Of a DNA stretch of 64,000 nucleotides, positions 25,349-34,055 are shown piece by piece (within the stretch, counting starts at the first letter, position 1; each line of letters starts with the position of its first letter). A model generated the notes under the pieces. The model saw nothing but the letters and a program-made list of their open reading frames with translations. It was not told the origin of the DNA and did not search any database. The translations under genes were made by a program, and so were the position numbers. Origin of the DNA: SpSt-398 sp033762195 (GTDB lineage Bacteria; Bacteroidota; Bacteroidia; Chitinophagales; Chitinophagaceae); assembly GCA_033762195.1 (NCBI GenBank), contig JANRLV010000129.1, positions 3,863 to 67,862 on the forward strand. The letters are read 5' to 3'.

Positions 25349-25383
25349 ACGATCCGGGTTTGGGCTGCAAAGATGAGGAAATT

Positions 25384-26754
25384 TTACCCATTCGCTCCAT
25401 CCTCTTTGAGAATTCGCAACTCCTTGGGGTAGTAGTTATTGACCCGGTTGGGCAACACATTGACCCATCCCAGGTTATGCCCGGAAAATTGGGCCAGTTG
25501 CCAACCACGGATGGAGCCGCCTGTGATCTCTTTTCGCTGTAAATAACGGATGGCCTGCTCTTTATCCAGGTCCAACCGGGGGATTTCGTTAGGTACAATG
25601 TTGGTCATTGCCAGTGCATGATCCGGGATCAATTTGTCCCGCATCCACTCGCCCACCCGAAAACCCGCATTGACCACGCGGAGCGAGTGAAATAAGGCTC
25701 CAATGACCTGTTGGCTTTCTTGTTGTATGGCCTGGATGAATTGCTCATGCTTCCAAAGGAAGAGGCCGTCCTGGTTGATCCAGGGGGAAATATCTGTCTG
25801 CTCTTTTTGGGACAAGGAGCTGATCTTTTTCCCTTTGCTATAAGCCGGTTCATTTTCTCCATGCGGTTTACGGAAACAACCCAAAAAGAATCCCTCCCCT
25901 TTTACCTGGTCGGGCCAAAAACGATATCCTTTTGCCCCAGCGCCCGATTCTGTTTCAACGATCCCCCACTCTTTTTCCAAGCAGAGCGGGATGGATTCCA
26001 ATCCACCTTCCTGTATTATCCAATCCAGGATCGATTCATCCTCCTCCTTTGAATAGGAGCAGGTGGAATAGATCAATACCCCCTCTTTTTTTAAAGCTGG
26101 TAAAATATCCGCCAATATCCGTTGTTGGCGTTGGCTGCAGAGGGTCACTGCTTCTTCGCTCCATTCATCTATCGCGTCAGGATCACGTCTAAACAAACCA
26201 CTTCCGCTGCAAGGTGCGTCTACCACAATGACATCAAACCAGCCTTCCAGGCGGGTAAAATCGCGTGGATCGTTATTCGTAACCACCACATTGGCCCCAC
26301 CCCACTTCATGCAATTCTCATAGAGGATATGACTTCTCGAACGGATCACCTCATTACTCACCAAAAGGCTGTCATTGGAAAGCAGGGATTGAAGATGGGT
26401 GGACTTACCTCCCGGGGCCGCACTGATATCCAATACCCGCAAGGGCTTTGACAGATCAAGCGATTGGCGCATGGCCTGTTCGAGGAACATGGAACTGGCT
26501 TCCTGTACATAATATGTTCCCGCATGAAAGAAGGGATCGAATGTGAAGGATGGTCTTTTCTCCAGATAATAACCGAATTCCGACCAGGGAACTTTTTCTG
26601 AAACAGGAAGAGTATCAGGAGCAATAGAGCATTTAAGAGGATTGATCCGGATGGAGGTCAATGAACCAGCGTCCGCATGTATTTGCACGAATGCCTCCTT
26701 GTTAAAACCAGGGAGGCCATCCAGTGATTGTAACAATGCTGTAGGTATTGGCAC
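25384..26754 (-). CDS. rsmF: RsmF-like rRNA cytosine-C5 methyltransferase
   Basis: This 456-aa NOL1/NOP2/Sun-family enzyme uses SAM to make m5C in rRNA. It has the SAM-binding LDISAAPGGKSTHL (108-121), the motif IV Cys C182 in DAPCSGSG and the catalytic motif VI Cys C232 in STCSYSKEEDE. The C-terminal region (about 300-456, VNAGFRVGEWMRDKLIPDHAL, GWVNVLPNRVNNYYP) is the RsmF/YebU-type PUA-like extension. The target base (C1407 of 16S rRNA in E. coli) is assumed from the family. It ends 36 bp upstream of the LysM gene start. Confidence 0.92.
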   Translation of the reverse strand: MPIPTALLQSLDGLPGFNKEAFVQIHADAGSLTSIRINPLKCSIAPDTLPVSEKVPWSEFGYYLEKRPSFTFDPFFHAGTYYVQEASSMFLEQAMRQSLDLSKPLRVLDISAAPGGKSTHLQSLLSNDSLLVSNEVIRSRSHILYENCMKWGGANVVVTNNDPRDFTRLEGWFDVIVVDAPCSGSGLFRRDPDAIDEWSEEAVTLCSQRQQRILADILPALKKEGVLIYSTCSYSKEEDESILDWIIQEGGLESIPLCLEKEWGIVETESGAGAKGYRFWPDQVKGEGFFLGCFRKPHGENEPAYSKGKKISSLSQKEQTDISPWINQDGLFLWKHEQFIQAIQQESQQVIGALFHSLRVVNAGFRVGEWMRDKLIPDHALAMTNIVPNEIPRLDLDKEQAIRYLQRKEITGGSIRGWQLAQFSGHNLGWVNVLPNRVNNYYPKELRILKEDGANG

Positions 26755-26763
26755 GCAAGGAAA

Positions 26764-28236
26764 TTAGATGCTTTTGATTTCAGCGATAAGGTCCTGAAGT
26801 ACTTTTTTCGCATCGCCAAAAAGCATGGAGGTCTTTGGCCGGAAAAAGAGATCATTTTCAATTCCTGCATAACCTGGTTTCATGCTTCGTTTATTGACGA
26901 TAACCGTCTTGGCCAATTCCACATCCAGGATCGGCATACCGTATATGGGAGAAGAAGGGTCAGATTTAGCTGCCGGGTTCACCACATCATTCGCACCCAG
27001 GATCAACACCACATCCGTATTGTGAAACTCCTCGTTGGCTTGTTCCATTTCCAACAATTTGTCATAGGCTACATCTGCTTCTGCCAGCAATACATTCATA
27101 TGACCGGGCATACGTCCTGCTACCGGATGAATGGCATATTTTACTTCCACTCCTTTTGCTTCGAGTAATTTTTCCAGTTCGTGGCAGGCATGTTGTGCCT
27201 GGGCTACGGCCAACCCATATCCGGGAACAATAAAGACCTTCTGGGCATAGCTCATCACCACGGCGGTATCACTCAGGTTAATTTCTTTGTAGCTGCCTTG
27301 TTGGGTTGACCCTCCGGCAGTGGCTTTAGCTCCTCCGCCAAAGGATCCGATAAGTACATTCGCCAATGAACGGTTCATGGCTTTGCACATCAGTATCGTC
27401 AGCAAGGTACCGGCGGCACCCACCAGGATACCCCCTGTGAGCATTACTTTATTATCATAGAGAAAGCCACCACTCGCAGCGGCTACTCCGGTAAATGAGT
27501 TCAACAGCGAAATAACCACAGGCATATCAGCCCCCCCGATCGGTAACACAAAAAAGACACCGTAGATGAGGGCAAGTGCAAAGATGAGATAGAAGAGGAG
27601 ATGACTGGAAGCAGGCACCCATCCTACGACATACACGGCCAGTCCTAATATAACTGCCAGCAATACCAGGTTGAAAATATGCTGACCGGGAAAAGCAAAG
27701 TCTTTCATCCGGCCATTCAATTTGGCCCAGGCCACCATGGAACCCGCAAAGGATACGGACCCGATGATCAGGCCAAGCATGATGGTGATCAACATACCCG
27801 CGGGAACAGGAAGTTGGAGTATTTCAGTAGTACCTACCACATCCGATACATAGGACTCTTCGATGCTGATTGAAAAATTGTTATTGGCTAAATGATCAAA
27901 TTCGATAAAAGAGATAAGCGCGGCGCAGGCACCACCCAGTCCATTGAACAGGCTGACCATTTCCGGCATGGCGGTCATCTTTACTTTTTTAGCCGCTAAG
28001 GTTCCCACGATCGAACCGATCAGGATACCACCAAATATCCATCCGTAGTTATGTAATTTATTTCCGGCCTCATCACGATAGAGAAAAATTGTACCCAGTA
28101 TGGCAATGGTCATCCCTGCAGCAGCTACCCAGTTGCCTTTTCGGGCAGTAGCCGGATTGGAAAGCATTTTGAGACCAATGATAAAAGTGATCGAGCCGAT
28201 CAGGTAACTAAGCGTAAGTAGGTTGAGATACATCAT
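26764..28236 (-). CDS. pntB: NAD(P) transhydrogenase beta subunit
   Basis: This 490-aa inner-membrane subunit carries the dII membrane helices (about nine, from LTLSYLIGSITFIIGLKML onward) and the C-terminal NADP(H)-binding dIII domain. The dIII features are VFIVPGYGLAVAQAQHACHEL, YAIHPVAGRMPGHMNVLLAEA, VLILGANDVVNPAA and PILDVELAKTVIVNKRSM. Together with PntAA and PntAB it couples proton inflow to hydride transfer from NADH to NADP. It starts 5 bp after the pntAB stop in a three-gene operon and ends 9 bp before the rsmF start. Confidence 0.96.
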   Translation of the reverse strand: MMYLNLLTLSYLIGSITFIIGLKMLSNPATARKGNWVAAAGMTIAILGTIFLYRDEAGNKLHNYGWIFGGILIGSIVGTLAAKKVKMTAMPEMVSLFNGLGGACAALISFIEFDHLANNNFSISIEESYVSDVVGTTEILQLPVPAGMLITIMLGLIIGSVSFAGSMVAWAKLNGRMKDFAFPGQHIFNLVLLAVILGLAVYVVGWVPASSHLLFYLIFALALIYGVFFVLPIGGADMPVVISLLNSFTGVAAASGGFLYDNKVMLTGGILVGAAGTLLTILMCKAMNRSLANVLIGSFGGGAKATAGGSTQQGSYKEINLSDTAVVMSYAQKVFIVPGYGLAVAQAQHACHELEKLLEAKGVEVKYAIHPVAGRMPGHMNVLLAEADVAYDKLLEMEQANEEFHNTDVVLILGANDVVNPAAKSDPSSPIYGMPILDVELAKTVIVNKRSMKPGYAGIENDLFFRPKTSMLFGDAKKVLQDLIAEIKSI

Positions 28237-28241
28237 TCGAA

Positions 28242-28550
28242 TTACTTTTTCTTTTTGAACATCTCCAGCATACGGTCGGTGACGACAAAACCACCTACCA
28301 CATTCAAGGTTCCAAGTATCACGGCCAGAAAGCCGGGTATCAGGGCCAGGTAATTATCGTGTTCTGCTTTGCCCATCACAATGATGGCGCCGATGATTAC
28401 CACCCCGTGAATGGCGTTGGCACCACTCATCAATGGCGTGTGCAACACACTGGGCACCCGGCCAATGACCTCAATGCCCACAAAGATCATCAGGATCACG
28501 ATGTAGATGATCTGCTGATTGGCTGTTATCCATCCGAGAATTGAATCCAT
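28242..28550 (-). CDS. pntAB: NAD(P) transhydrogenase alpha subunit, membrane part
   Basis: This 102-aa protein corresponds to the membrane C-terminal part of PntA. It has three membrane helices (IIYIVILMIFVGIEVIG, NAIHGVVIIGAIIVMG and YLALIPGFLAVILGTLNVVGGF, then a short basic tail) with the conserved HTPLMSGANAIHG segment. In E. coli it is fused to the NAD-binding domain; here the alpha subunit is split into two genes, as in Rhodospirillum. Confidence 0.95.
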   Translation of the reverse strand: MDSILGWITANQQIIYIVILMIFVGIEVIGRVPSVLHTPLMSGANAIHGVVIIGAIIVMGKAEHDNYLALIPGFLAVILGTLNVVGGFVVTDRMLEMFKKKK

Positions 28551-28571
28551 ATTATTTTATTTCAATAAAAA

Positions 28572-29681
28572 TTATTTGACCCGTTCATGCACGATCGCTC
28601 CGTCATGGGTGATACAGCTGCCCTTTACCAGGTCATCCTCCCAATTCAGGTGAAGCTGGCCTTCCTTGGTAATCAGCAGGGCCAGAAAATTCAGGATATT
28701 CTTACCATACATTTTACTGGCGTCAGAAGGCATGGTAGCTTGCAGATTGGAGTTTCCAATGATGCTGACTCCGCCTTGTACTACGGTCTCATTGTTTTTG
28801 GTAAACGGTGTATTACCCCCTGTGGCGGCTGCCAGGTCGATAATGATGGAACCCGGGCGCATGGCAGCGATCATTTCCTCCGTGATCAGGATCGGGGCTT
28901 TTTTGCCAGGGATCTGCGCCGTAGTGATGATGATATCTGCTTTAGCTGCTGATTCAGCGATCCGGGCCTTTTGCCTTTGCATAAAATCTTCGGATTGCTC
29001 TACGGCATATCCGCCGGCTTTCGAGGCATCCGCGGCTCCTTCTACTTCAATGAATTTTGCGCCAAGACTCATCACTTCTTCCTTCACAGCCGGACGCGTA
29101 TCAAATACTTCCACCACCGCACCCAGCCGGCGCGAAGTAGCAATGGCCTGGAGCCCTGCAACACCGGCCCCTAATATGAGCATTTTCGCGGGGGCAATAC
29201 TTCCTGCCGCGGTCATGAACATGGGAAAATAACGGGAGTAGGATGCTGCTGCGGTCAGTACGGCCTTGTACCCGGCGATATTGGCCTGCGAGCTCAATAC
29301 ATCCATGGCCTGAGCCCGGGTGGTACGCGGCAACATATCGAGGGAAAAGGTTGTGATCTTATTTTCCGCCCATCTCTGCATGATGTCCTTTTGAAACAAG
29401 GGCTGATACACCCCGAGCATAACCTTACCCGTAAAGGAAGAACCGCCCGCCTCTTCAGGCGTATGGATTCCCAGTAACAGGTCCGCCGAAGCGATCACCT
29501 CAGTCCGGCTTGTAACCCTGGCCCCGACCTTAGTGTATTCACTATTCGGGCAAAAGGCTTTGGCCCCTGCATTTTCTTCGACAATGATCTGGATACCTTT
29601 CTTGGTGAGGGTGGCGGCCGCTTCCGCCAGAAGGGATACTCTGGACTCGTATGCGGGTTCTTTTAGAATGCCTATCGTCAT
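28572..29681 (-). CDS. pntAA: NAD(P) transhydrogenase alpha subunit, NAD-binding part
   Basis: This 369-aa cytoplasmic dI domain binds NAD(H). It opens with IGILKEPAYESRVSLLAEAA, has MLPRTTRAQAMDVLSSQANIAGYKAVL and the Rossmann segment MLILGAGVAGLQAIATSRRLGAVVEVFD, then the mobile-loop region near ESAAKADIIITTAQIPGKKAPILI. It starts the pntAA-pntAB-pntB operon; a TACCTTCG promoter element lies 19 nt upstream. Confidence 0.96.
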   Translation of the reverse strand: MTIGILKEPAYESRVSLLAEAAATLTKKGIQIIVEENAGAKAFCPNSEYTKVGARVTSRTEVIASADLLLGIHTPEEAGGSSFTGKVMLGVYQPLFQKDIMQRWAENKITTFSLDMLPRTTRAQAMDVLSSQANIAGYKAVLTAAASYSRYFPMFMTAAGSIAPAKMLILGAGVAGLQAIATSRRLGAVVEVFDTRPAVKEEVMSLGAKFIEVEGAADASKAGGYAVEQSEDFMQRQKARIAESAAKADIIITTAQIPGKKAPILITEEMIAAMRPGSIIIDLAAATGGNTPFTKNNETVVQGGVSIIGNSNLQATMPSDASKMYGKNILNFLALLITKEGQLHLNWEDDLVKGSCITHDGAIVHERVK

Positions 29682-29699
29682 ATGGATAAATTCCAGAGT

Positions 29700-29707
29700 C
29701 GAAGGTA
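29700..29707 (-). promoter_or_regulatory. Probable -7 element of the pnt operon
   Basis: TACCTTCG is one base off TAnnTTTG and ends 18 nt upstream of the pntAA ATG. Confidence 0.4.
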
Positions 29708-29768
29708 ACGAATTTTAGGTTGTGGGAACAGGTGATAATTGTTAGCTGAAGTCCTGATTATTCCACTC

Positions 29769-30575
29769 TTAGTACCGAATGGTAAAGTGAACCTTCTCCC
29801 TGAACTCTTTCCGAAAGAATACAATGCCAATAAAGAAGAGGTCAAGGCTGCATTGAACGGCGGGATCCAGACGGATCTCCTCCCAGGCCTCTTCCATTTC
29901 CCGGCTCCAATGAATATCATCAAATATCAGGATCGTTTCCGGGCCGGCATGCCCTAGCAGGGTTTTAAAATACCGTAGTGTTGGTTCTTTTCGGTGATTG
30001 CCATCCACAAAAACCATATCCGGTCTGCCCAGTTTTTCCAGTGCGGGCAAAAGGGTTTGGTCAAAATTTCCTGTGATCACCTCGACATTCTCCAGTTGCA
30101 GTTGATTAAAATGCAAGGCGGCCAGTTCAGCAATGGATGGGGCTCCTTCGAGGGTCAGCAGTTTACCGTTTTCATTTGCCTGTGCCAGATAGGCGCTGGT
30201 TAATCCAAGTGAGGTACCCAACTCCAGAATTCGTTGTGCTTGATAATACCGGGCCATGCGAAAAAGCAGTTGCGCATATTTGGGCGGTTTGGCGGCATGG
30301 GTGGCAATACTGGAGATGGACCGTTGATGTCCGGCACCGGTTGTAGTACCTGCACCAAGGTCTTCGACCGAGATCATCCGTCTATCTTTCTTTAATTTTT
30401 TCCGGAGCGCCTCCACCTTTCCATACGATGGGTAGATGTTCTGATCGTTCAACACCTGTTTAATAAACCCAAATACAAACGGGGAATGGGTGCCATGACC
30501 CTTGCCATTTGAGGCAGTGAGATAGTATTGCAGGTATTTGCCAATGAACCGGATTCTATGTAGCCAGTTTCCCAT
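29769..30575 (-). CDS. Class I SAM-dependent methyltransferase
   Basis: This 268-aa protein has an N-terminal helical part with HGTHSPFVFGFIKQVLND, then a Rossmann methyltransferase core. The core has ILELGTSLGLTSAYLAQA (motif I), LLTLEGAPSIAELA, DMVFVDGNHRKEPTLRYF and ILIFDDIHWSREMEEAW, a pattern like O-methyltransferase family 3/24 proteins. The DxxH-type metal residues suggest a catechol- or sugar-O-methyltransferase-like site, but the substrate is unknown. It follows folA by 14 bp on the same strand. Confidence 0.85.
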   Translation of the reverse strand: MGNWLHRIRFIGKYLQYYLTASNGKGHGTHSPFVFGFIKQVLNDQNIYPSYGKVEALRKKLKKDRRMISVEDLGAGTTTGAGHQRSISSIATHAAKPPKYAQLLFRMARYYQAQRILELGTSLGLTSAYLAQANENGKLLTLEGAPSIAELAALHFNQLQLENVEVITGNFDQTLLPALEKLGRPDMVFVDGNHRKEPTLRYFKTLLGHAGPETILIFDDIHWSREMEEAWEEIRLDPAVQCSLDLFFIGIVFFRKEFREKVHFTIRY

Positions 30576-30589
30576 TTCCTAATTCTTGA

Positions 30590-31084
30590 TCAGGGTCTGG
30601 CCTCCCAACGTTCGAAACTATAAGCGTATTTGTTCTTTTCATCCGGTTGGCAATCTCTTTTGAAGGCCAGTTCCCATTTGGAAGGATCGATGGCGGGAAA
30701 GAAAACATCTCCTTCAAAATCCTGATGTATCCGGGTCAGGTATAAACGTTGCGCGAGTGGCAGGGCCAAAGAGAAAATCTCTGCTCCTCCGATAATGAAA
30801 ATCTCTTTTACATCCAATGCTTCCGCGATCTTCTTCGCGCCCTCCAGCGAGTCTACCACATGTGCGCCTTCCGCATTGAACCCATTGTTCCGACTGATCA
30901 CAATATTGGTTCGTCCGGGCAGGGCTTTTCCCAACGACTCCCAGGTCTTTCTCCCCATTACTATGGGCATGGCCCAGGTGGTGTTTTTAAAATATTTCAA
31001 GTCCTCGGGAAGGTGCCAGGGTAGGCGATTATCCTTACCAATGACATTGTTTTGGGAAACCGCAACTATGAGAGAAATAACCAT
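30590..31084 (-). CDS. folA: Dihydrofolate reductase
   Basis: This 164-aa enzyme reduces dihydrofolate with NADPH. It begins ISLIVAVSQNNVIGKDNRLP, has the active-site acid D28 in WHLPEDLKYFK and the NADPH-binding MPIVMGRKTWESLG and EIFIIGGAEIF. The ATG at 31084 is chosen because an upstream frame would translate the heptamer repeat that fills the leader. It follows thyA, the enzyme that makes its substrate, in one transcription unit. Confidence 0.97.
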   Translation of the reverse strand: MVISLIVAVSQNNVIGKDNRLPWHLPEDLKYFKNTTWAMPIVMGRKTWESLGKALPGRTNIVISRNNGFNAEGAHVVDSLEGAKKIAEALDVKEIFIIGGAEIFSLALPLAQRLYLTRIHQDFEGDVFFPAIDPSKWELAFKRDCQPDEKNKYAYSFERWEARP

Positions 31085-31085
31085 T

Positions 31086-31120
31086 GAAATAAGAAATAAG
31101 GAATTTGAAATAAGGAATAC
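31086..31120. repeat. Heptamer array GAAATAA, 5 units, in the folA leader
   Basis: Five 7-bp units in register (GAAATAA, GAAATAA, GGAATTT, GAAATAA, GGAATAC) fill the space between a TATTTTTG promoter element and the folA ATG, so the array would form nearly the whole 5' leader of a folA transcript. Confidence 0.9.
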
Positions 31121-31127
31121 AAAAATA
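31120..31127 (-). promoter_or_regulatory. -7 promoter element before folA
   Basis: TATTTTTG on the minus strand fits TAnnTTTG, in the thyA-folA gap, 35 nt upstream of the folA ATG. It would allow folA to be read separately from thyA. Confidence 0.42.
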
Positions 31128-31150
31128 GGGCATCCCGGCAAATCACTTAT

Positions 31151-31960
31151 TTATACTGCTACGGGGGCTTTTATCGCCGGATGTGACTGATAATTTTCCA
31201 ATGTAAAATCGTCAAACTTGAAAGCAAAGATATCTTTCACATTCGGATTGATCTTCATGACAGGGAGCGGAAATGGATCACGGCTAAGCTGAAGATTTAC
31301 CTGATCCATGTGATTGCTGTAAATATGTACATCCCCGAATGTGTGGACAAAATCACCCGGTTCCATATCACACACCTGCGCCATCATGAGGGTAAGCAAA
31401 GCGTAAGAGGCAATATTAAATGGAACGCCGAGAAATACATCCGCACTGCGCTGATAGAGTTGGCAGGATAGCCGTCTTTTCCCATTTGGCCCGGGGGCCG
31501 TATAAAATTGAAAAAGCGTATGACAAGGCATGAGGGCCATTTCCGATAATTCTCCCACGTTCCAGGCACTGACGATCATGCGGCGACTATCCGGGTTATT
31601 TTTCAATTGATGAAGAACATCCGTGATCTGGTCAATCACCTTTCCATCCTTCCCTTCCCAACTTCTCCATTGCTTCCCATATACCGGACCCAATTCTCCT
31701 TGCTCGTTGGCCCATTCATTCCAAATACTCACTCCATTTTCCTTTAAATAAGCAATGTTTGTTTCACCTTTTAGAAACCAGAGCAACTCATGAATGATGC
31801 TCTTTAAATGGGCCTTCTTGGTGGTTACCAACGGAAATCCTTGTTGCAGATCAAATCGCATTTGATAACCAAAACAACTCCGTGTGCCGGTGCCTGTCCG
31901 GTCACTCTTATCCGTACCATGATCTAAAATATGCTGAAGAAGAGAAAGGTATTGCTGCAT
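31151..31960 (-). CDS. thyA: Thymidylate synthase
   Basis: This 269-aa enzyme methylates dUMP with methylene-THF. It has TGTGTRSCFGYQMRFDL, FPLVTTKK, the nucleophile C146 in MALMPCHTLFQFY, QRSADVFLGVPFNIASYALL and the C-terminal HPAIKAPVAV. The length is close to the E. coli enzyme. It lies 66 bp upstream of folA. Confidence 0.98.
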   Translation of the reverse strand: MQQYLSLLQHILDHGTDKSDRTGTGTRSCFGYQMRFDLQQGFPLVTTKKAHLKSIIHELLWFLKGETNIAYLKENGVSIWNEWANEQGELGPVYGKQWRSWEGKDGKVIDQITDVLHQLKNNPDSRRMIVSAWNVGELSEMALMPCHTLFQFYTAPGPNGKRRLSCQLYQRSADVFLGVPFNIASYALLTLMMAQVCDMEPGDFVHTFGDVHIYSNHMDQVNLQLSRDPFPLPVMKINPNVKDIFAFKFDDFTLENYQSHPAIKAPVAV

Positions 31961-32010
31961 GGGCGCAATTTAGGATGAAATGAGGGAAAGTGGAGAGGGC
32001 AGGGAGTTTT

Positions 32011-32080
32011 GTGAATAGTCAATAGTGAATAGTGAATGGTGAATAGTGAATGGTGAATAGTGAATGGTCAATGGTGATTA
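32011..32080. repeat. Heptamer array GTGAATR, 10 units (left arm)
   Basis: Ten 7-bp units in exact register (GTGAATA/GTGAATG with GTCAATA, GTCAATG, GTGATTA variants). Its inverted partner lies at 32157-32205. The pair fills most of the 345-bp gap between thyA and the TerB-like gene. Confidence 0.97.
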
Positions 32081-32156
32081 GAGGAGTATCAATAGATTCT
32101 TGAAAATAAACTACTGACTATCAAATATTTAGCAGAAATATATTTCTGAACTGGCC

Positions 32157-32205
32157 CTATTCACTATTCACCATTCACTATTCACTATTCCCTATTCACC
32201 ATTCA
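32157..32205. repeat. Heptamer array CTATTCA, 7 units (right arm)
   Basis: Seven 7-bp units in register (CTATTCA, CTATTCA, CCATTCA, CTATTCA, CTATTCC, CTATTCA, CCATTCA), the reverse complement of the GTGAATR units at 32011. The two arms could form a hairpin of more than 40 bp with a 76-nt loop. Confidence 0.97.
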
Positions 32206-32306
32206 ATAAAACTCCCCCCCCTTGACCACAAACAGAAAAATCCCTGACCTGTCTCAGTCCGATCCGGTTATAAGTGAAATAACTTTCGATTATAAACCGG
32301 TTGAAT

Positions 32307-32699
32307 ATGACCAATACCAACAGACTCTACAAGCAACTTGGTAATTTATTTTATGCCATTGCTGCAGCTGACCGAAAAATCAGACCCGAAGAAAGAAAAA
32401 GCCTGACCGAAGAGATCCAATACACCTGGAAACATTATGATGAAAGCACAGATCGTTTTGGAACCGACAGGGCTTATGTGATCCAGTTTGAATTTGATAC
32501 CATGGAAGAAAATTATGAAACGGCGGAAGATGCCTACCGTGCTTTCGAAATTTATTTTCAGGAATATGAGCGAGAGATTGATGTGGATACGCGCAAGCGA
32601 ATATTTAACAGTGCCCGGCATATTGCAGAAAGTGTGCGAAAGATCAACCATCCGGAGTTAGACTATTTAGTTCGTCTAAAGAAGTTATTGGAAGTTTAG
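32307..32699 (+). CDS. TerB-like small acidic protein
   Basis: This 130-aa cytoplasmic protein is mostly helical. The start YKQLGNLFYAIAAADRKIRPEE and the later EREIDVDTRKRIFNSARHIAE resemble the TerB/tellurite-resistance helical fold with its acidic metal-binding turns. Closest in style to uncharacterised Bacteroidetes TerB-like proteins. The ATG at 32307 is chosen over a TTG two codons upstream. A degenerate TAACTTTC lies about 20 bp upstream. Function unknown. Confidence 0.75.
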   Translation: MTNTNRLYKQLGNLFYAIAAADRKIRPEERKSLTEEIQYTWKHYDESTDRFGTDRAYVIQFEFDTMEENYETAEDAYRAFEIYFQEYEREIDVDTRKRIFNSARHIAESVRKINHPELDYLVRLKKLLEV

Positions 32700-32706
32700 G
32701 GGAAAA

Positions 32707-32781
32707 AGAATAAGAAATAAGGAATAAGTCAGCAACCTTCCTTATTCCTTATTTCAAATTCCTTATCCTTATTTCTTATTC
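32707..32781. repeat. Heptamer array GGAATAA / CCTTATT hairpin
   Basis: Three left units (AGAATAA, GAAATAA, GGAATAA; 32707-32727) face six right units in register (CCTTATT, CCTTATT, TCAAATT, CCTTATC, CTTATTT, CTTATTC; 32740-32781). It lies between the convergent TerB-like and proline dehydrogenase genes and runs into the 3' end of the latter. Confidence 0.92.
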
Positions 32782-34013
32782 CCGCCTCCTCTTCTCTTCA
32801 ATTCTTTTGTGATCAGTCCCAGCTCTCTTCCGGTTTGCCCACCGATAGAGGTATTTTCCTGAGCACGACGCATCAGGTAGGGAATTACATCGCCTATGGG
32901 GCCAAAGGGCAGGTATTTACTTACGCTGCATCCCGCATGGGCGAGGTTGAAGGTGATATTGTCACTCATGCCATATAACTGGCTGAAGTGAACATGGGGG
33001 TGATCAAGCGGCAGGTTTTTTTGTTCCAGCAATTGTGTTGTGAGCAGGTTGCTGTATTCATTATGGGAAGCCACGATCAAAGCAATGCGGTCGAGGTGGT
33101 CTACACAAAAACGAACGGCATCATTGAAATCACGATCAGTACTTTCTTTATCGGGTTGTATCGGAGAAGGATACCCTTTTTCCACCGCTCTTTCCCTTTC
33201 CTTTTCCATATAGGCCCCGCGAACGAGTTTGGCACCGAGTATAAACTTGCGTTCAAGAGCAGCTTCATAGGAATCCTTTAAAAAAGCCAGGCGATCATGC
33301 CGATAGTGTTGCGTGGTGTTGTACACAACAGCTTTCTCCTTATTAAAGGCATCCATCATCAGGATCGTTAGGGCATCCACCGGATCCTGAATCCATGTTT
33401 CCTCTGCATCGATCAGCACCCCAACACCTGCTTCAGCGGCTGTTTGGGAGATCTTCATTAGCCGGTGCCTGACGCGATGCCATTCCTCTCTCTCCGTAGC
33501 AGGCAGTTCATCAATCGCCTTCAAATACCTTTTCATCAGGGAACCGGGAAGGCCATGCATCATGGTATCGAGCTTTTCCAATAAACCGGCTCTGGACAAG
33601 CCTGTTACCTTTACACTCATAAAGGGAATATTGGCCTGCGAAGCTGCATAGCGTATGACACGGATAAACTGCTCACAGGATTCATCAAAACCCTTTTCCC
33701 CATCATTCCCCCCTTCTACCCCATAGTCCAGAATCACTTTTACTTTATACTCACCCAGCTTTTTAGCCACTGTTGCAGTCTCTTCCAGACTTTCCCCGCC
33801 AACAAACTGCCGGAATATCGTATTGCGTACAATGGGTTTGACAAATGGAATGTTCCACCGGATGGCGGCCGGGGTCAATGCGATGCCAGCCTTTACAATC
33901 CAGGGTTTGCCCATCATGGAAAACAGAAAATGGGCCCGTTTTAATTCTTTGTCGGTTTTGTAGTGAAAGGCCAGATCGGTATCATCAAAGGAAATAGTAG
34001 GGTGTTGCTCCAT
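32769..34013 (-). CDS. Proline dehydrogenase
   Basis: This 414-aa FAD enzyme oxidises proline to pyrroline-5-carboxylate. It has the PRODH barrel with VILDYGVEGGNDGEKGF, PFMSVKVTGLSRAGLLEKL, VLIDAEETWIQ, KEKAVVYNTTQHYRHDRL, LGAKLVRGAYMEKER and LPFGPIGDVIPYLMRRAQEN near the C-terminus. It is a stand-alone enzyme with no fused P5C dehydrogenase and no such gene nearby. A TATATTTG promoter element lies 19 bp upstream of the ATG. Confidence 0.95.
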   Translation of the reverse strand: MEQHPTISFDDTDLAFHYKTDKELKRAHFLFSMMGKPWIVKAGIALTPAAIRWNIPFVKPIVRNTIFRQFVGGESLEETATVAKKLGEYKVKVILDYGVEGGNDGEKGFDESCEQFIRVIRYAASQANIPFMSVKVTGLSRAGLLEKLDTMMHGLPGSLMKRYLKAIDELPATEREEWHRVRHRLMKISQTAAEAGVGVLIDAEETWIQDPVDALTILMMDAFNKEKAVVYNTTQHYRHDRLAFLKDSYEAALERKFILGAKLVRGAYMEKERERAVEKGYPSPIQPDKESTDRDFNDAVRFCVDHLDRIALIVASHNEYSNLLTTQLLEQKNLPLDHPHVHFSQLYGMSDNITFNLAHAGCSVSKYLPFGPIGDVIPYLMRRAQENTSIGGQTGRELGLITKELKRRGGGNKK

Positions 34014-34032
34014 GCTAACAGTCGTTGTGGTG

Positions 34033-34040
34033 CAAATATA
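34033..34040 (-). promoter_or_regulatory. -7 promoter element of proline dehydrogenase
   Basis: TATATTTG on the minus strand fits TAnnTTTG and ends 19 nt before the ATG. Confidence 0.48.
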
Positions 34041-34055
34041 GGAGAAATGAAAAGC

